A stretch of 13,773 nucleotides of DNA from Bacillota bacterium (GCA_023409755.1 JAEYRA010000125.1:1-13773), one strand, 5' to 3'. Positions 1 through 6,390 are shown, counted from the stretch's first letter. Made by a program: numbers and translations. The notes: generated from the sequence alone by a model not told the origin.

Positions 1-269
1 ACGACTTCCGCCCCCTGGGCCTGCCGCTGGAGGATGACTGCCTGCCCAACGCCATCGACCTGTGCCACCAGATCCTGAACGGCACCTACAGCATGACCGA
101 GGTGCCCAACTTCTGGGGCTCCGGCCGCCTGCGCCTGGGTTCAGCCCCCGTGCAGCCCAAGGACGGCCCGGTCAAGGGCTTCGACATGGACGCCACGACC
201 TCCAAAATGATCACCAAAGGCCGCAACTTCCTGGGGTTCAACCCGAATAACATCTTCGAGAAGAAATAA
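1..269 (+). CDS. C-terminal part of an unidentified protein
   Basis: An open frame enters from the left edge (first full codon at base 3) and ends at TAA 267-269, giving 88 visible residues. The frame is supported by strong GC bias at third codon positions and by the terminator that follows at a normal distance. The visible tail has no membrane segment. It contains the stretches NFWGSGRLRLG and KGFDMDATTSKMI, and ends in NNIFEKK. I do not recognise the family and see no catalytic motif. The soluble composition with scattered Cys, His and Asp would suit a cytoplasmic enzyme, but that is only an impression. The start lies outside the window, so total length and promoter are unknown. Confidence 0.75.
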   Translation, partial: DFRPLGLPLEDDCLPNAIDLCHQILNGTYSMTEVPNFWGSGRLRLGSAPVQPKDGPVKGFDMDATTSKMITKGRNFLGFNPNNIFEKK

Positions 270-295
270 GGCTGCGAAAGAGGGAGAAACCAGCG

Positions 296-330
296 CCGCC
301 CGGTTATGTGCCGGGCGGTTGTTGTTTTTA
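296..330 (+). terminator. Intrinsic terminator of the left-edge gene
   Basis: A perfect 8-bp stem, CCGCCCGG (296-303) with CCGGGCGG (311-318), has a 7-base loop and is followed by a T-rich tract (TTGTTGTTTTT). It begins 26 bases after the stop codon of the partial gene. Confidence 0.88.
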
Positions 331-339
331 GGCTGGCAA

Positions 340-477
340 AAAAATCGGCGGGTTCGGAGGATGCGTTCAAGTGGTCGTTGCCTCCTTGAACCCCGACACC
401 GAGGGGAACGTGGCACAACCCACGTCCAAAGCCATGATAGGGATTTCAAAGGGACACAGGTCCCTTTGGCGTTTTCT
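340..477 (+). other. Hairpin-rich non-coding stretch ending in a terminator; possible small RNA
   Basis: No convincing gene lies here. Three short hairpins are followed by a terminator-like one: CCCC 391-394 with GGGG 402-405, ACGTGG 408-413 with CCACGT 420-425, and an imperfect GGTTC..GGAGG / CCTCC..GAACC pairing around 353-392. A terminator with no gene in front of it suggests either a short transcript or the remnant of a lost gene. No convincing promoter was found, so the RNA interpretation is weak. Confidence 0.25.
447..477 (+). terminator. Terminator-like hairpin without an upstream gene
   Basis: An 8-bp stem, CAAAGGGA (447-454) with TCCCTTTG (461-468), has a 6-base loop and is followed by GCGTTTTCT. 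The stem sequence matches the core of the terminator after yaaL (4821-4855), so the two may share an origin or simply a common terminator design. Confidence 0.55.
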
Positions 478-483
478 CGCGGG

Positions 484-740
484 TTTCCCCCTCGGGCGCG
501 TGTGAACTTCCCCCCTGGCGACCGGTGGTAGATAACTCGGCGACAACGGGCGGGATGTCTGAGTTTTCACATTGCAGAGCAATGTGAAAACGAGTTACCG
601 CCGTTGCTGCCCAAGCTGGTGCCGGTCGTCAGGTCTTAGGAAGTTCACCCGCGCCCACAGCGCTTTTGGGCACTTTTGGCGCTTACCAAAAGTGCCGCCC
701 GCGGCAAGTGCTATGTCGGTCGTTACATTCTAAGCGGGCG
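484..740 (+). repeat. Intergenic repeat copy R1
   Basis: This stretch aligns by eye along its length with the reverse complement of 1500-1730 (R2). Shared blocks in the same order are GGGCGCGT, TGGCGACCGG, GGGCGGGATGT, CGAGTTACCGCC, ACTCGTCC/TTCACCC followed by GCGCCC, and CCGCCCGCGGCA. It holds a perfect 13-bp hairpin (563-575 with 579-591) and an 11-bp hairpin (669-679 with 686-696). Its tail, including GTCGTTACAT (719-728), recurs in R3. It has no coding potential that agrees between copies. The family resembles palindromic intergenic repeats common in GC-rich Clostridia, but I cannot name it. Confidence 0.75.
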
Positions 741-800
741 TAACTATACAAAGCTTCACTATGCGCTGTCGCTTCCGCTCCAATTTGCAGCCAACTCTAG

Positions 801-1361
801 CTACTTTCCTTTTTCCACCAACCCCATCACCCGCGCCGCCGTCTCCTCCGCGCTCTCCCCCTCGGTGTAGAGCGTGTGCTTGGCCAAGAGGGCATTGCAG
901 GGGCTCTCCAGAAAGTGGCGGTTGAGGGCAAAGGCCGCGGGCTCGTCGGTGAGCTGACGCAGTCGCTCGGCCAGAATGCCCTCGGCCCGGTCCACATCGG
1001 CGCAGGGCAGCAGCAGAATGACGGGGCAGGGGGTGAGTGCCGCACGCACGCGGGCGAAGGACTCCGGCTCCTCGTACACGCTGTGGCCCGCACCCAGGTC
1101 GATGACGTGGCCGGGGTAGTCGGCTACCGCCCGGCAGACGGCATGGGCCTCGAAGGGCTTCCAATAGGCAAACACCCCATCCATCCCGCCGGTCTCATAG
1201 GCGGCACGCTCGTCCTCCCGCCGGAAGCCGATCTCCTCGTAGTAGGGCCAGCGCACCTCGTCCAGTTCCACCCGGGGCTGGCCGATGCGCGCGGAAACCA
1301 GTGCCGCCACGGTGCTTTTGCCCGCGCACATGGGGCCAATGAACACGATGGGTTCGTTCAT
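801..1361 (-). CDS. Shikimate-kinase-like P-loop kinase
   Basis: The protein has 186 residues. A Walker A loop near the N-terminus, GPMCAGKST (residues 9-17), is followed by an acidic ELDEVR segment (32-37) where shikimate kinases bind substrate, and then a VIDLGAG segment (86-92) like the GGG strand of that family. Length and layout fit the shikimate/gluconate kinase group of nucleoside-monophosphate-kinase-like folds. The substrate is probably a small hydroxylated metabolite. The classical shikimate-binding residues are not clearly all present, so a role in aromatic synthesis is not claimed. I chose ATG 1359-1361 because AGGAGG lies 8 bases upstream and the P-loop follows at the usual distance. 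The frame stays open for 117 more codons upstream, but those cover repeat R2. The gene is monocistronic and flanked by inverted repeats R1 and R2. Confidence 0.85.
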   Translation of the reverse strand: MNEPIVFIGPMCAGKSTVAALVSARIGQPRVELDEVRWPYYEEIGFRREDERAAYETGGMDGVFAYWKPFEAHAVCRAVADYPGHVIDLGAGHSVYEEPESFARVRAALTPCPVILLLPCADVDRAEGILAERLRQLTDEPAAFALNRHFLESPCNALLAKHTLYTEGESAEETAARVMGLVEKGK

Positions 1362-1384
1362 GCGTCCTGCCTCCTGTTGGTAGT

Positions 1385-1413
1385 ACCATAGCATGGGTGG
1401 GGCTGGTGGGCAA
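1385..1413 (-). promoter_or_regulatory. Possible sigma-A promoter of the kinase gene
   Basis: Read on the minus strand, TTGCCC (1408-1413) and TATGGT (1385-1390) are separated by exactly 17 bases. They lie just upstream of the AGGAGG ribosome site and place the transcript start inside the short gap between repeat R2 and the gene. The match is partial. Confidence 0.4.
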
Positions 1414-1499
1414 GGGCTGCTGTGGTTCGTAGCTGCAGGACAAGCACCCCACTTCTTTGGGTAGGTGACGCGTAGAAGTTGGCTGTAAAAGTAGAACTC

Positions 1500-1730
1500 T
1501 ATAAGATCAAAGCGACTCGCTGCCGCGGGCGGTCCTTTTGATGGCGCAAAAGGACCCAAAACGCCCAAGGGCGCGGACGAGTTTCCGAGACTTGTCGACC
1601 GGTACGGGGTTGAGTAGCAGAGGGCGGTAACTCGCCTTCCCTTATGCTCCGCAACGGGAAGACTCAAACATCCCGCCCCTCTGTCCCAAGCTAAGTGCCC
1701 CCCGGTCGCCAAGGGGAAACTCGAAACGCG
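1500..1730 (-). repeat. Intergenic repeat copy R2, inverted relative to R1
   Basis: This is the reverse-complement partner of R1. Its hairpins sit at the same places but with different paired bases: GGTCCTTTTG (1531-1540) with CAAAAGGACC (1547-1556), and CTTCCC (1636-1641) with GGGAAG (1656-1661). Both arms change together relative to R1. It lies between the kinase gene and the transporter, and fills the open but non-coding extension of the kinase frame. The rest of the gap (1362-1499 and 1731-1786) holds only a short TAGTAG/CTACTA hairpin around 1737-1764. Confidence 0.75.
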
Positions 1731-1786
1731 CCCCGATAGTAGGGCTATCCGGCTCCCGCTACTAGAACGAACGGGATGGCGGATTT

Positions 1787-1855
1787 GCGCACTTTTGTCG
1801 CTGTAAAGTGCCGCCCTCGGCAGACGCCTTAATTGTCGTTACATCTTTCGCCAGA
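1787..1855 (+). repeat. Partial intergenic repeat copy R3
   Basis: This resembles only the 3' third of R1. It has hairpin GCACTTT (1789-1795) with AAAGTGC (1805-1811), followed by CGCCCTCGGCA and GTCGTTACAT (1835-1844). R1 has the equivalent parts in the same order. It lies close to R2 in opposite orientation and directly upstream of the transporter promoter region. Confidence 0.6.
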
Positions 1856-1917
1856 AAATCACCGCCCGCCACCCACCCCGGAATGCCTATACAAGGTATG
1901 ATTTCACACGGCCCCGC

Positions 1918-1947
1918 TTGTGTAGCCGCAGTCCATCCGGCTATACT
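1918..1947 (+). promoter_or_regulatory. Possible promoter of the MFS transporter gene
   Basis: TTGTGT (1918-1923) and TATACT (1942-1947) are 18 bases apart, giving a leader of about 25 bases before ATG 1977. A second -10-like TATGAT occurs near 1896, so the start point is not certain. Confidence 0.4.
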
Positions 1948-1976
1948 GTTCCACAGTACACAAAAGGGTGGGCTTC

Positions 1977-3152
1977 ATGGAGAAACTCTGGAACAAGAAT
2001 TACATCCTGCTGGTCATCGGGTCCATCCTGATGGCCATGCCGGTGAGCACGATGAACACGGCCATCCCGCTCATCGCTGCAGGGCAGGGCATGAACGGCG
2101 CGACGATCGGCCTGCTGACGGCGGTATACACGCTGGGCATCGTGCTGACGCGCCCGTTTTTCGGCGCGTTCATCGACCGGCGTGGGCGGCGCGGCATGCT
2201 GCTCTTTGGCATGGCGCTCTTTCTGCTGGCGCTGGTGCCGCTACGGTGGCTCTGGATGCCGGCGGCGCTGCTGGGGCTGCGGCTCCTGCAGGGGGTGGGC
2301 TACTCGGCTTACACCAACTGCACCGGCACGCTGGTGACCGACGTGACCCATCCCCGGCGGCTGGTGGAGGGCGTGGGCTTCTTCACCGTGCTCTGCAACA
2401 TTGCGTTCCTGAGCCTGGGGCCGGCGCTGGCGGTGGTACTGTCCTCCGGCGGCAGCTTCGGGCCCGTGTTCCTGGTGGGCGGGCTGCTGGGCGTGGGTGC
2501 CATTGCGGTGTTCCTGCCCATGGACAACCACCGGCACTTCCAGCCCCGGCCCAGCACCGGCAAACTCACCGTTCACGACGTGATTGAGGGATCGGTGGTC
2601 AAACTCTGCCTGGCCAACACCTGCATTGCGCTCACCACCGGCCTTTTGAACACCTTCCTGCCGGTGTGGGCCATGTCCCAGGGCATCGGCAACCTGTGGG
2701 TGTACTTCGCGGTGTACGTGGGCGGGATGCTGCTCTCCCGTCCGGTGGTGCAGCCGCTGCTGCGGCGGTTGGGCACCATGGGGGTGATCGTCTCCAGCAT
2801 TGGCCTGCTGGTGGTGGGCCTGGCGCTGGTGGGACTCTCTCACACGCTGCCGATGCTGCTGCTGGCAGGGTTCCTCAATGGCTTCGGGTTCGGCGTCAAC
2901 AACCCGGTCGTCAACTCCCTGACCTACCGCCTGTGCCCGGAGGACCGCCGCGGCGTGGCCACCGCCACGCTCTATGGCACCTTCGACGCTGGCACGGGCA
3001 TTGGCGCGCTTATCGGCGGGGCCGTGTCCCAGTTCGTTGGGTACGGCGGCATGTTTCTGGTGTTCACGACGGCGCTGGCGGCGTCGGCGGCCCTGTTCCT
3101 CGTATGGGTGAAACCGCAGATGGCCCGGCAGGGCGTGCCGGACCGGGAATAG
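1977..3152 (+). CDS. Major facilitator superfamily (MFS) transporter
   Basis: The protein has 391 residues with about 12 hydrophobic helices in two halves. The MFS motif A appears in the TM2-TM3 loop as GAFIDRRGRRG (about residues 63-73). A polar linker near residues 186-205 separates the halves, followed by the second half-repeat (QPLLRRLGTMG). No extra domains are present. Such proteins in Clostridia are mostly proton-coupled exporters of drugs or sugars; the substrate cannot be read from the sequence. I chose ATG 1977 because AAGGGTGGG precedes it at good spacing. An in-frame GTG at 1968 overlaps that ribosome site and is less likely. The gene stands alone, with a possible promoter after R3 and a strong terminator behind it. 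Confidence 0.9.
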   Translation: MEKLWNKNYILLVIGSILMAMPVSTMNTAIPLIAAGQGMNGATIGLLTAVYTLGIVLTRPFFGAFIDRRGRRGMLLFGMALFLLALVPLRWLWMPAALLGLRLLQGVGYSAYTNCTGTLVTDVTHPRRLVEGVGFFTVLCNIAFLSLGPALAVVLSSGGSFGPVFLVGGLLGVGAIAVFLPMDNHRHFQPRPSTGKLTVHDVIEGSVVKLCLANTCIALTTGLLNTFLPVWAMSQGIGNLWVYFAVYVGGMLLSRPVVQPLLRRLGTMGVIVSSIGLLVVGLALVGLSHTLPMLLLAGFLNGFGFGVNNPVVNSLTYRLCPEDRRGVATATLYGTFDAGTGIGALIGGAVSQFVGYGGMFLVFTTALAASAALFLVWVKPQMARQGVPDRE

Positions 3153-3214
3153 CTCTGTCGCGTCCATCACTGCGGTGATGAACCTCTCTTTCCAGTCCCA
3201 TACCAGCTATCGAT

Positions 3215-3246
3215 AAGCCGGGGATTCGTTCCCCGGCTTTTTGTGT
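3215..3246 (+). terminator. Intrinsic terminator of the MFS gene
   Basis: A 10-bp stem (3215-3224 with 3230-3239) has a 5-base loop and is followed by T residues. It begins 62 bases after the stop codon. The following 170 bases up to the convergent membrane-protein gene show no gene. Confidence 0.9.
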
Positions 3247-3416
3247 GCGGTGAAAGCTGACCCCGGCGGTCCTGACAGCCCTCCCGCCAAACCGGGGGAC
3301 GCTGTCCTCTGCGATCGTGGGTGCGCCTACATGAGGGCAGGCCACTGGGCTTGGCCAACTCCAGCGGTTTGGTTGCTGCCAGCTTTTTCGATGTGGGGCC
3401 TGGGGTAGCCGGTCGT

Positions 3417-4277
3417 TCACGCATCGAGGGTGGTCTCGTCCTCTACCTCCTCGCCCGAGGCGCGGATTTGCGCGACCGTCTCCAACCGGGCACGGCGGCA
3501 TTGGCAGGCATCCATGGCCCAGCCCACCGCCAACCCCAGAAACAGCCCGAAGAGCGCCGACGTGGGGCCGAAACTGAGGTCGGTAACCAGGTTGAGCCGC
3601 AGGGAGTGCTGCAGCCACGGCAGCAGGCGCAGGGGTTTGGCCGCGGGCAGCAGCAACGCCCACGGCAGCAGGAAGAGCGCCAGCGACGCCGCTGCCATCG
3701 GCAGCGACACGGCGCCCCCATCAAAGAGCCGCCACAGCGCCGCCGCCAGCAGGGTGGTCAGCAGCCACAGGGAAATCAGCGCCACTCGGTACCCCCACAG
3801 GGGCCCGATGCTGCCACGGATGGGGTGGTTCGGGAGCACCCAGCGATCCAGCACGGCGGCCAGCACCACCACGCCCACCAGCAGCAACGCGCGCAGCAAC
3901 ACCTTACGGCCGTCTACCCGGGGCTGGGCGGGTCGAACTAACGCCAGCACCAGCGCCGCCGTCAGCAGCCCCAGCAGCGCGACGGACAGCCCACCCGGTC
4001 TCGGCAGCCAGTCCATCCAGAAGGTCAGAACGACGTTGCACCCGGCGCAGACCACCAGTGCTGGCAGCACCACCCGCCAGTCCCGCCACCGGGGACGAAG
4101 ATGGAGGAGCAGCAGCCCCCCTACGGCGAACACCGCCGCCAGCGTCACCGGAGGGATGCGGCTGATCCCTCGGCCAATGTCATCCATCCCCCACACGCCC
4201 TGGGCCAGCACGGCCACCCAAAGCCCGGCCACCAGCACAGCGAATCCCAGCCACACACGCACGCGGTTCCTCATCAT
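3417..4277 (-). CDS. Polytopic membrane protein of unknown function
   Basis: The protein has 286 residues with about eight predicted membrane helices (roughly 8-26, 42-60, 69-86, 97-114, 127-145, 164-182, 191-212, 239-255). A charged cytoplasmic-looking tail carries basic then acidic residues (CRRARLETV, GEEVEDETT). No recognised transporter, protease or kinase motif is visible, and I do not recognise the family. Start choice: GGGAG (4284-4288 on the minus strand) is 6 bases from ATG 4275-4277; the adjacent ATG at 4272-4274 is equally possible. The gene diverges from yaaL across about 150 bases. Composition matches the neighbours, so no sign of recent transfer. Confidence 0.7.
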   Translation of the reverse strand: MMRNRVRVWLGFAVLVAGLWVAVLAQGVWGMDDIGRGISRIPPVTLAAVFAVGGLLLLHLRPRWRDWRVVLPALVVCAGCNVVLTFWMDWLPRPGGLSVALLGLLTAALVLALVRPAQPRVDGRKVLLRALLLVGVVVLAAVLDRWVLPNHPIRGSIGPLWGYRVALISLWLLTTLLAAALWRLFDGGAVSLPMAAASLALFLLPWALLLPAAKPLRLLPWLQHSLRLNLVTDLSFGPTSALFGLFLGLAVGWAMDACQCRRARLETVAQIRASGEEVEDETTLDA

Positions 4278-4312
4278 GACGATCTCCCGATGGCGTCGTT
4301 TTTGTTATCCCC

Positions 4313-4341
4313 ATTGTATGTCTTGGGTAGAGAATTGAAAA
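4313..4341 (-). promoter_or_regulatory. Possible promoter of the membrane-protein gene
   Basis: On the minus strand, TTTTCA (4336-4341) and TACAAT (4313-4318) are 17 bases apart. The -10 is good and the -35 weak. It lies in the AT-richer divergent gap shared with yaaL, where plus-strand elements such as TTGAAA (4335-4340) overlap it. Confidence 0.45.
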
Positions 4342-4426
4342 GTACTTTATGGTTCCCGGTTATGAATGGATGGCACTCCGGCAATACTCCAGAGGACGGG
4401 GTAACCCCCGCAAAGGAGGAACACCC

Positions 4427-4720
4427 ATGCTGGAACGGATGAACGACGGGTTCCGCCGGCTGCTCGACCGGCTGGAGGGCGTGGAGCAGCTGCCGCCCTC
4501 GGCGGTGGACGAATATACCGCCGAAGCCATGCGTGCGCTGGACGCCTGGCACGCCGCTGAGCGCTACTTCAACTCGATCACCGACCCCGATCTCATCGAG
4601 TATGCCCTCTACGAGGTGGAAGCCGCACGACGCAAATACGAATACCTGATGCGCAAGCTCCGCAACGGCGACGCGCTGTATGAAGACGCTTTGGATAGGC
4701 GTCTACCTGAGCGTCCGTGA
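4427..4720 (+). CDS. yaaL: YaaL/DUF2508 family protein
   Basis: The protein has 97 residues and is highly charged and helical, with no membrane segment. The conserved DUF2508 core lies at about residues 47-77, with DPDLIEYALYEVEAA followed by RRKYEYLMRK. The function of this family is unknown. In Bacillus subtilis the homologue lies between recR and bofA near the replication origin, and a bofA-like gene follows here too, which supports the call. Start choice is clear: AAAGGAGG (4412-4419) precedes ATG 4427. It is slightly longer than the Bacillus protein because of extra residues at both ends. recR is not present on the left; an unrelated membrane-protein gene occupies that place, so the cluster has been rearranged. 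Confidence 0.85.
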   Translation: MLERMNDGFRRLLDRLEGVEQLPPSAVDEYTAEAMRALDAWHAAERYFNSITDPDLIEYALYEVEAARRKYEYLMRKLRNGDALYEDALDRRLPERP

Positions 4721-4820
4721 GGGTATTGCGTCACAACGCCCTGGCCGCACGACGCGGCGAAAGAACGCGAAGCCAGGCGATGGAGCAACGCGATCAGTGA
4801 CGGGAAGAAAACAAGGCGTG

Positions 4821-4855
4821 CACCAAAGGGATCGTTGTCCCTTTGGTGTTTTTTT
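4821..4855 (+). terminator. Intrinsic terminator downstream of yaaL
   Basis: A perfect 11-bp stem (4821-4831 with 4838-4848) has a 6-base loop and seven T residues. It lies 100 bases after yaaL and should separate yaaL transcription from bofA. Confidence 0.92.
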
Positions 4856-5304
4856 GTGGCATAAACCGGACAACGGCACGAGGATACGATGGACGCCACA
4901 ATAAACTCTGGTCATAACCTGTTATTCGTATACCTCCCCAATTATGGGGGACAGGATCTCAGCGTGCTCCGCTCCCGGTAGCCGCCCCATCACAACGTTC
5001 CCCACCTTACCGGTACCTAGATCGCATCGTGCGGGCTGTCACACCACAAGGGTTGTGACCCAGTACCGTCGGCCTTAGGCGCATCCCAGGTCGCAGGGGC
5101 GAGCAGCACACGAAGTTTGCACCTTACCCCGCCTGCCAGCAGGCGCGTCTCCCATCGTAAAGCCCCCGCACGACCTACGCATCCGAATGCCCCGCGGCGG
5201 CATGTACGTCGCGGGATAACCTAATCTGCACGAGCCCCCCAACTCGCGGCTGACGCCAAAGGCGACAGCCGCGAACGCGAAGCGCATATTGAGCGCCCAT
5301 AAGC
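4856..5304. other. Structured non-coding spacer between yaaL and bofA, unidentified
   Basis: About 450 bases hold no credible gene on either strand but many helices: CCCGCGGCG (5191-5199) with CGTCGCGGG (5207-5215), a 9+4-bp hairpin (5244-5257 with 5261-5274) with one A.A mismatch, GCCTGCCAGCAGGC around 5131, TCCCCAATTATGGGGGA around 4935, and GTCACA/TGTGAC around 5038-5058. A perfect long-range 9-bp pairing, TCGTGCGGG (5027-5035) with CCCGCACGA (5165-5173), would enclose about 130 bases. It lacks the conserved cores of RNase P RNA, tmRNA and SRP RNA. It may be a structured RNA (strand undetermined) or a repeat element. Confidence 0.4.
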
Positions 5305-5316
5305 TGTATATATAAC
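5289..5316 (+). promoter_or_regulatory. Possible promoter of the bofA-like gene
   Basis: TTGAGC (5289-5294) and TATAAC (5311-5316) are 16 bases apart. Transcription would start only a few bases before the ribosome site GGAGGGG (5318-5324). Overlapping it, GCATATT (5284-5290) matches the -35 pattern of the sporulation factor sigma-E, but the -10 match is poor. Confidence 0.35.
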
Positions 5317-5330
5317 CGGAGGGGATGACC

Positions 5331-5597
5331 ATGGCATTGCATCTGCAACTCTTGATCGCCTACGCTTTGGGGCTGGCAGCACTCTACTTCGTGGGGTGGC
5401 TGCTTCTCGTACCCTTCAAATTCATGAGCCGCCTTCTGCTCAATGCCTTCTTTGGCGGCGTGCTCCTGCTGGCGCTGGATCTGATGAGCCAAACACTGCA
5501 CCTGACCATTGCGGTCAACGGCATCACGGCGCTGTGCGCGGGGGTGTTGGGGGTGCCAGGCGCGGTGCTGGTGGCATTACTGCCGCTGGTGCTGTAA
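5331..5597 (+). CDS. bofA: BofA-like pro-sigma-K processing inhibitor family protein
   Basis: The protein has 88 residues and is almost entirely hydrophobic. It has a first helix at about 5-27, a basic amphipathic segment KFMSRLLLNAF (30-40), a second helix at about 41-52, and the family's C-terminal signature with NGITAL (63-68) and GVLGVPG (71-77). In Bacillus sporulation BofA sits in the outer forespore membrane with SpoIVFA and holds the SpoIVFB protease inactive. In non-sporulating Clostridia the family's role is unknown. I prefer ATG 5331 because GGAGGGG (5318-5324) is 6 bases upstream; the ATG at 5325 directly abuts that site. The gene follows yaaL as in Bacillus, but across an unusually long spacer. 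No SpoIVFB or sigma-K gene is in view, so sporulation ability is not shown. Confidence 0.85.
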   Translation: MALHLQLLIAYALGLAALYFVGWLLLVPFKFMSRLLLNAFFGGVLLLALDLMSQTLHLTIAVNGITALCAGVLGVPGAVLVALLPLVL

Positions 5598-5961
5598 TCA
5601 TCCACAACCCCGTACGTCGTTTCGACAAGAATCGTGACTTCTCTCAAAAGTTATCCACAGTTATCCACAGAGCTGTGAACAACCTCACCCCTGATGTGGA
5701 CAGGCATCGTGGCAGTTTTCACCCGCACTGTGCATGGACGATTCACAGCCATCCCCCGCACCGTTCTCCACAGTTTGCATAAATCAGTGGAAAACTGGCC
5801 AGCCAAACCCTTCTTTTTGTCGTATGACAGGGTGCAAGCGGGAAACACACCACCCACCATGGGTATAACCAATCCGTCGGCGCACCCGTCATCCACAGCC
5901 CTGGGGAAAGTCCAAAGGCCAGAACCCTCGTGTTTGCGTGGTTTTCCCATGGTTGTCCACA
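5598..5961. other. DnaA-box cluster, candidate replication origin (oriC)
   Basis: Two perfect DnaA boxes TTATCCACA (5651-5659, 5661-5669) lie one base apart. Near-matches are TCATCCACA (5598-5606, 5889-5897), TTCTCCACA (5764-5772) and TTGTCCACA (5953-5961) on plus, and TTGTTCACA (5674-5682), CTGTCCACA (5695-5703) and TTTTCCACT (5786-5794) on minus. Nine such sites within 365 non-coding bases is far beyond chance. The neighbouring yaaL-bofA pair is origin-proximal in Bacillus, which fits. Against it: dnaA and dnaN are not in the window, no clear AT-rich unwinding element stands out, and bofA reads toward the cluster. A DnaA-titrating or DnaA-regulated site is the alternative. Confidence 0.6.
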
Positions 5962-6390
5962 TCTGCACACGCCCTACTACTACGACGATTTGATGGTAGA
6001 AGAAGAAGACTCCTGGTGGCAGCCGCTCCGCGTCTGCCACCGTTGGCGAGCGCCCACAGTGATAAACGGGTTGCCGGCGGTGGTGCGGCGGCGGTACCAT
6101 GTGGGTGCAAAACACAGCGCTGGTTTTACGAAGGTGGATAGGGGTGTGGGGGAAGGGAAATACTTTTACTTGCGCCGCCGGCGGAGACGCCATCGGGGCA
6201 CAGACAGCATGAGTTGCTTGCTTGGATTCATATCAAGGTGGAAATTCACAAGGGTACAACAAAAACCGCTGGATTGGCCGGGGGTACAAGTCCCCCAACC
6301 ACGCTGCATGGTTGGCAACGAAGGTGTCCCTTTACAGAGCATGCCCGCACCGTTTGACAACGCATGATATTAAAGGCACTGAGGCAGAGT
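5962..6390. other. Non-coding gap between DnaA-box cluster and histidine kinase gene
   Basis: I see no gene here; the short frames have no ribosome site and no recognisable protein. The only clear structures are two overlapping hairpins: GGGGG (6280-6284) with CCCCC (6292-6296), and CCAACCA (6295-6301) with TGGTTGG (6309-6315). They share two bases and cannot both form fully. No T-run follows on either side, so no terminator for the kinase gene was found. Confidence 0.5.

Noticed and set aside
357..390. tRNA-Ser-like string (CAAGTGGTCG ... CTTGAA)
   Set aside because: No matching acceptor stem, no anticodon stem partner and no T-arm are found; taken as coincidence.
1362..1712. N-terminal extension of the kinase frame to 1712
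   Set aside because: The extension crosses repeat R2 and lacks conserved sequence. A strong AGGAGG precedes the internal ATG at 1361, with the P-loop right after it.
5087..5107. Resemblance to the SRP RNA domain IV core (CAGGTC...GAGCAGC)
   Set aside because: The tetraloop is AGGG rather than GNRA, the highly conserved GGAAGGAAGCAG core is absent, and the flanks do not form the long SRP helix.
6276..6300. tRNA T-arm-like GGGGG-TACAAGT-CCCCC followed by AACCA
   Set aside because: The T-loop lacks the TTC core, no acceptor strand separates the T-stem from the CCA-like bases, and no D or anticodon arm is found upstream.
5930..6367. Overlapping small open frames downstream of the DnaA-box cluster
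   Set aside because: They have no ribosome site, no family resemblance and unusual amino-acid composition, and several overlap one another on both strands.
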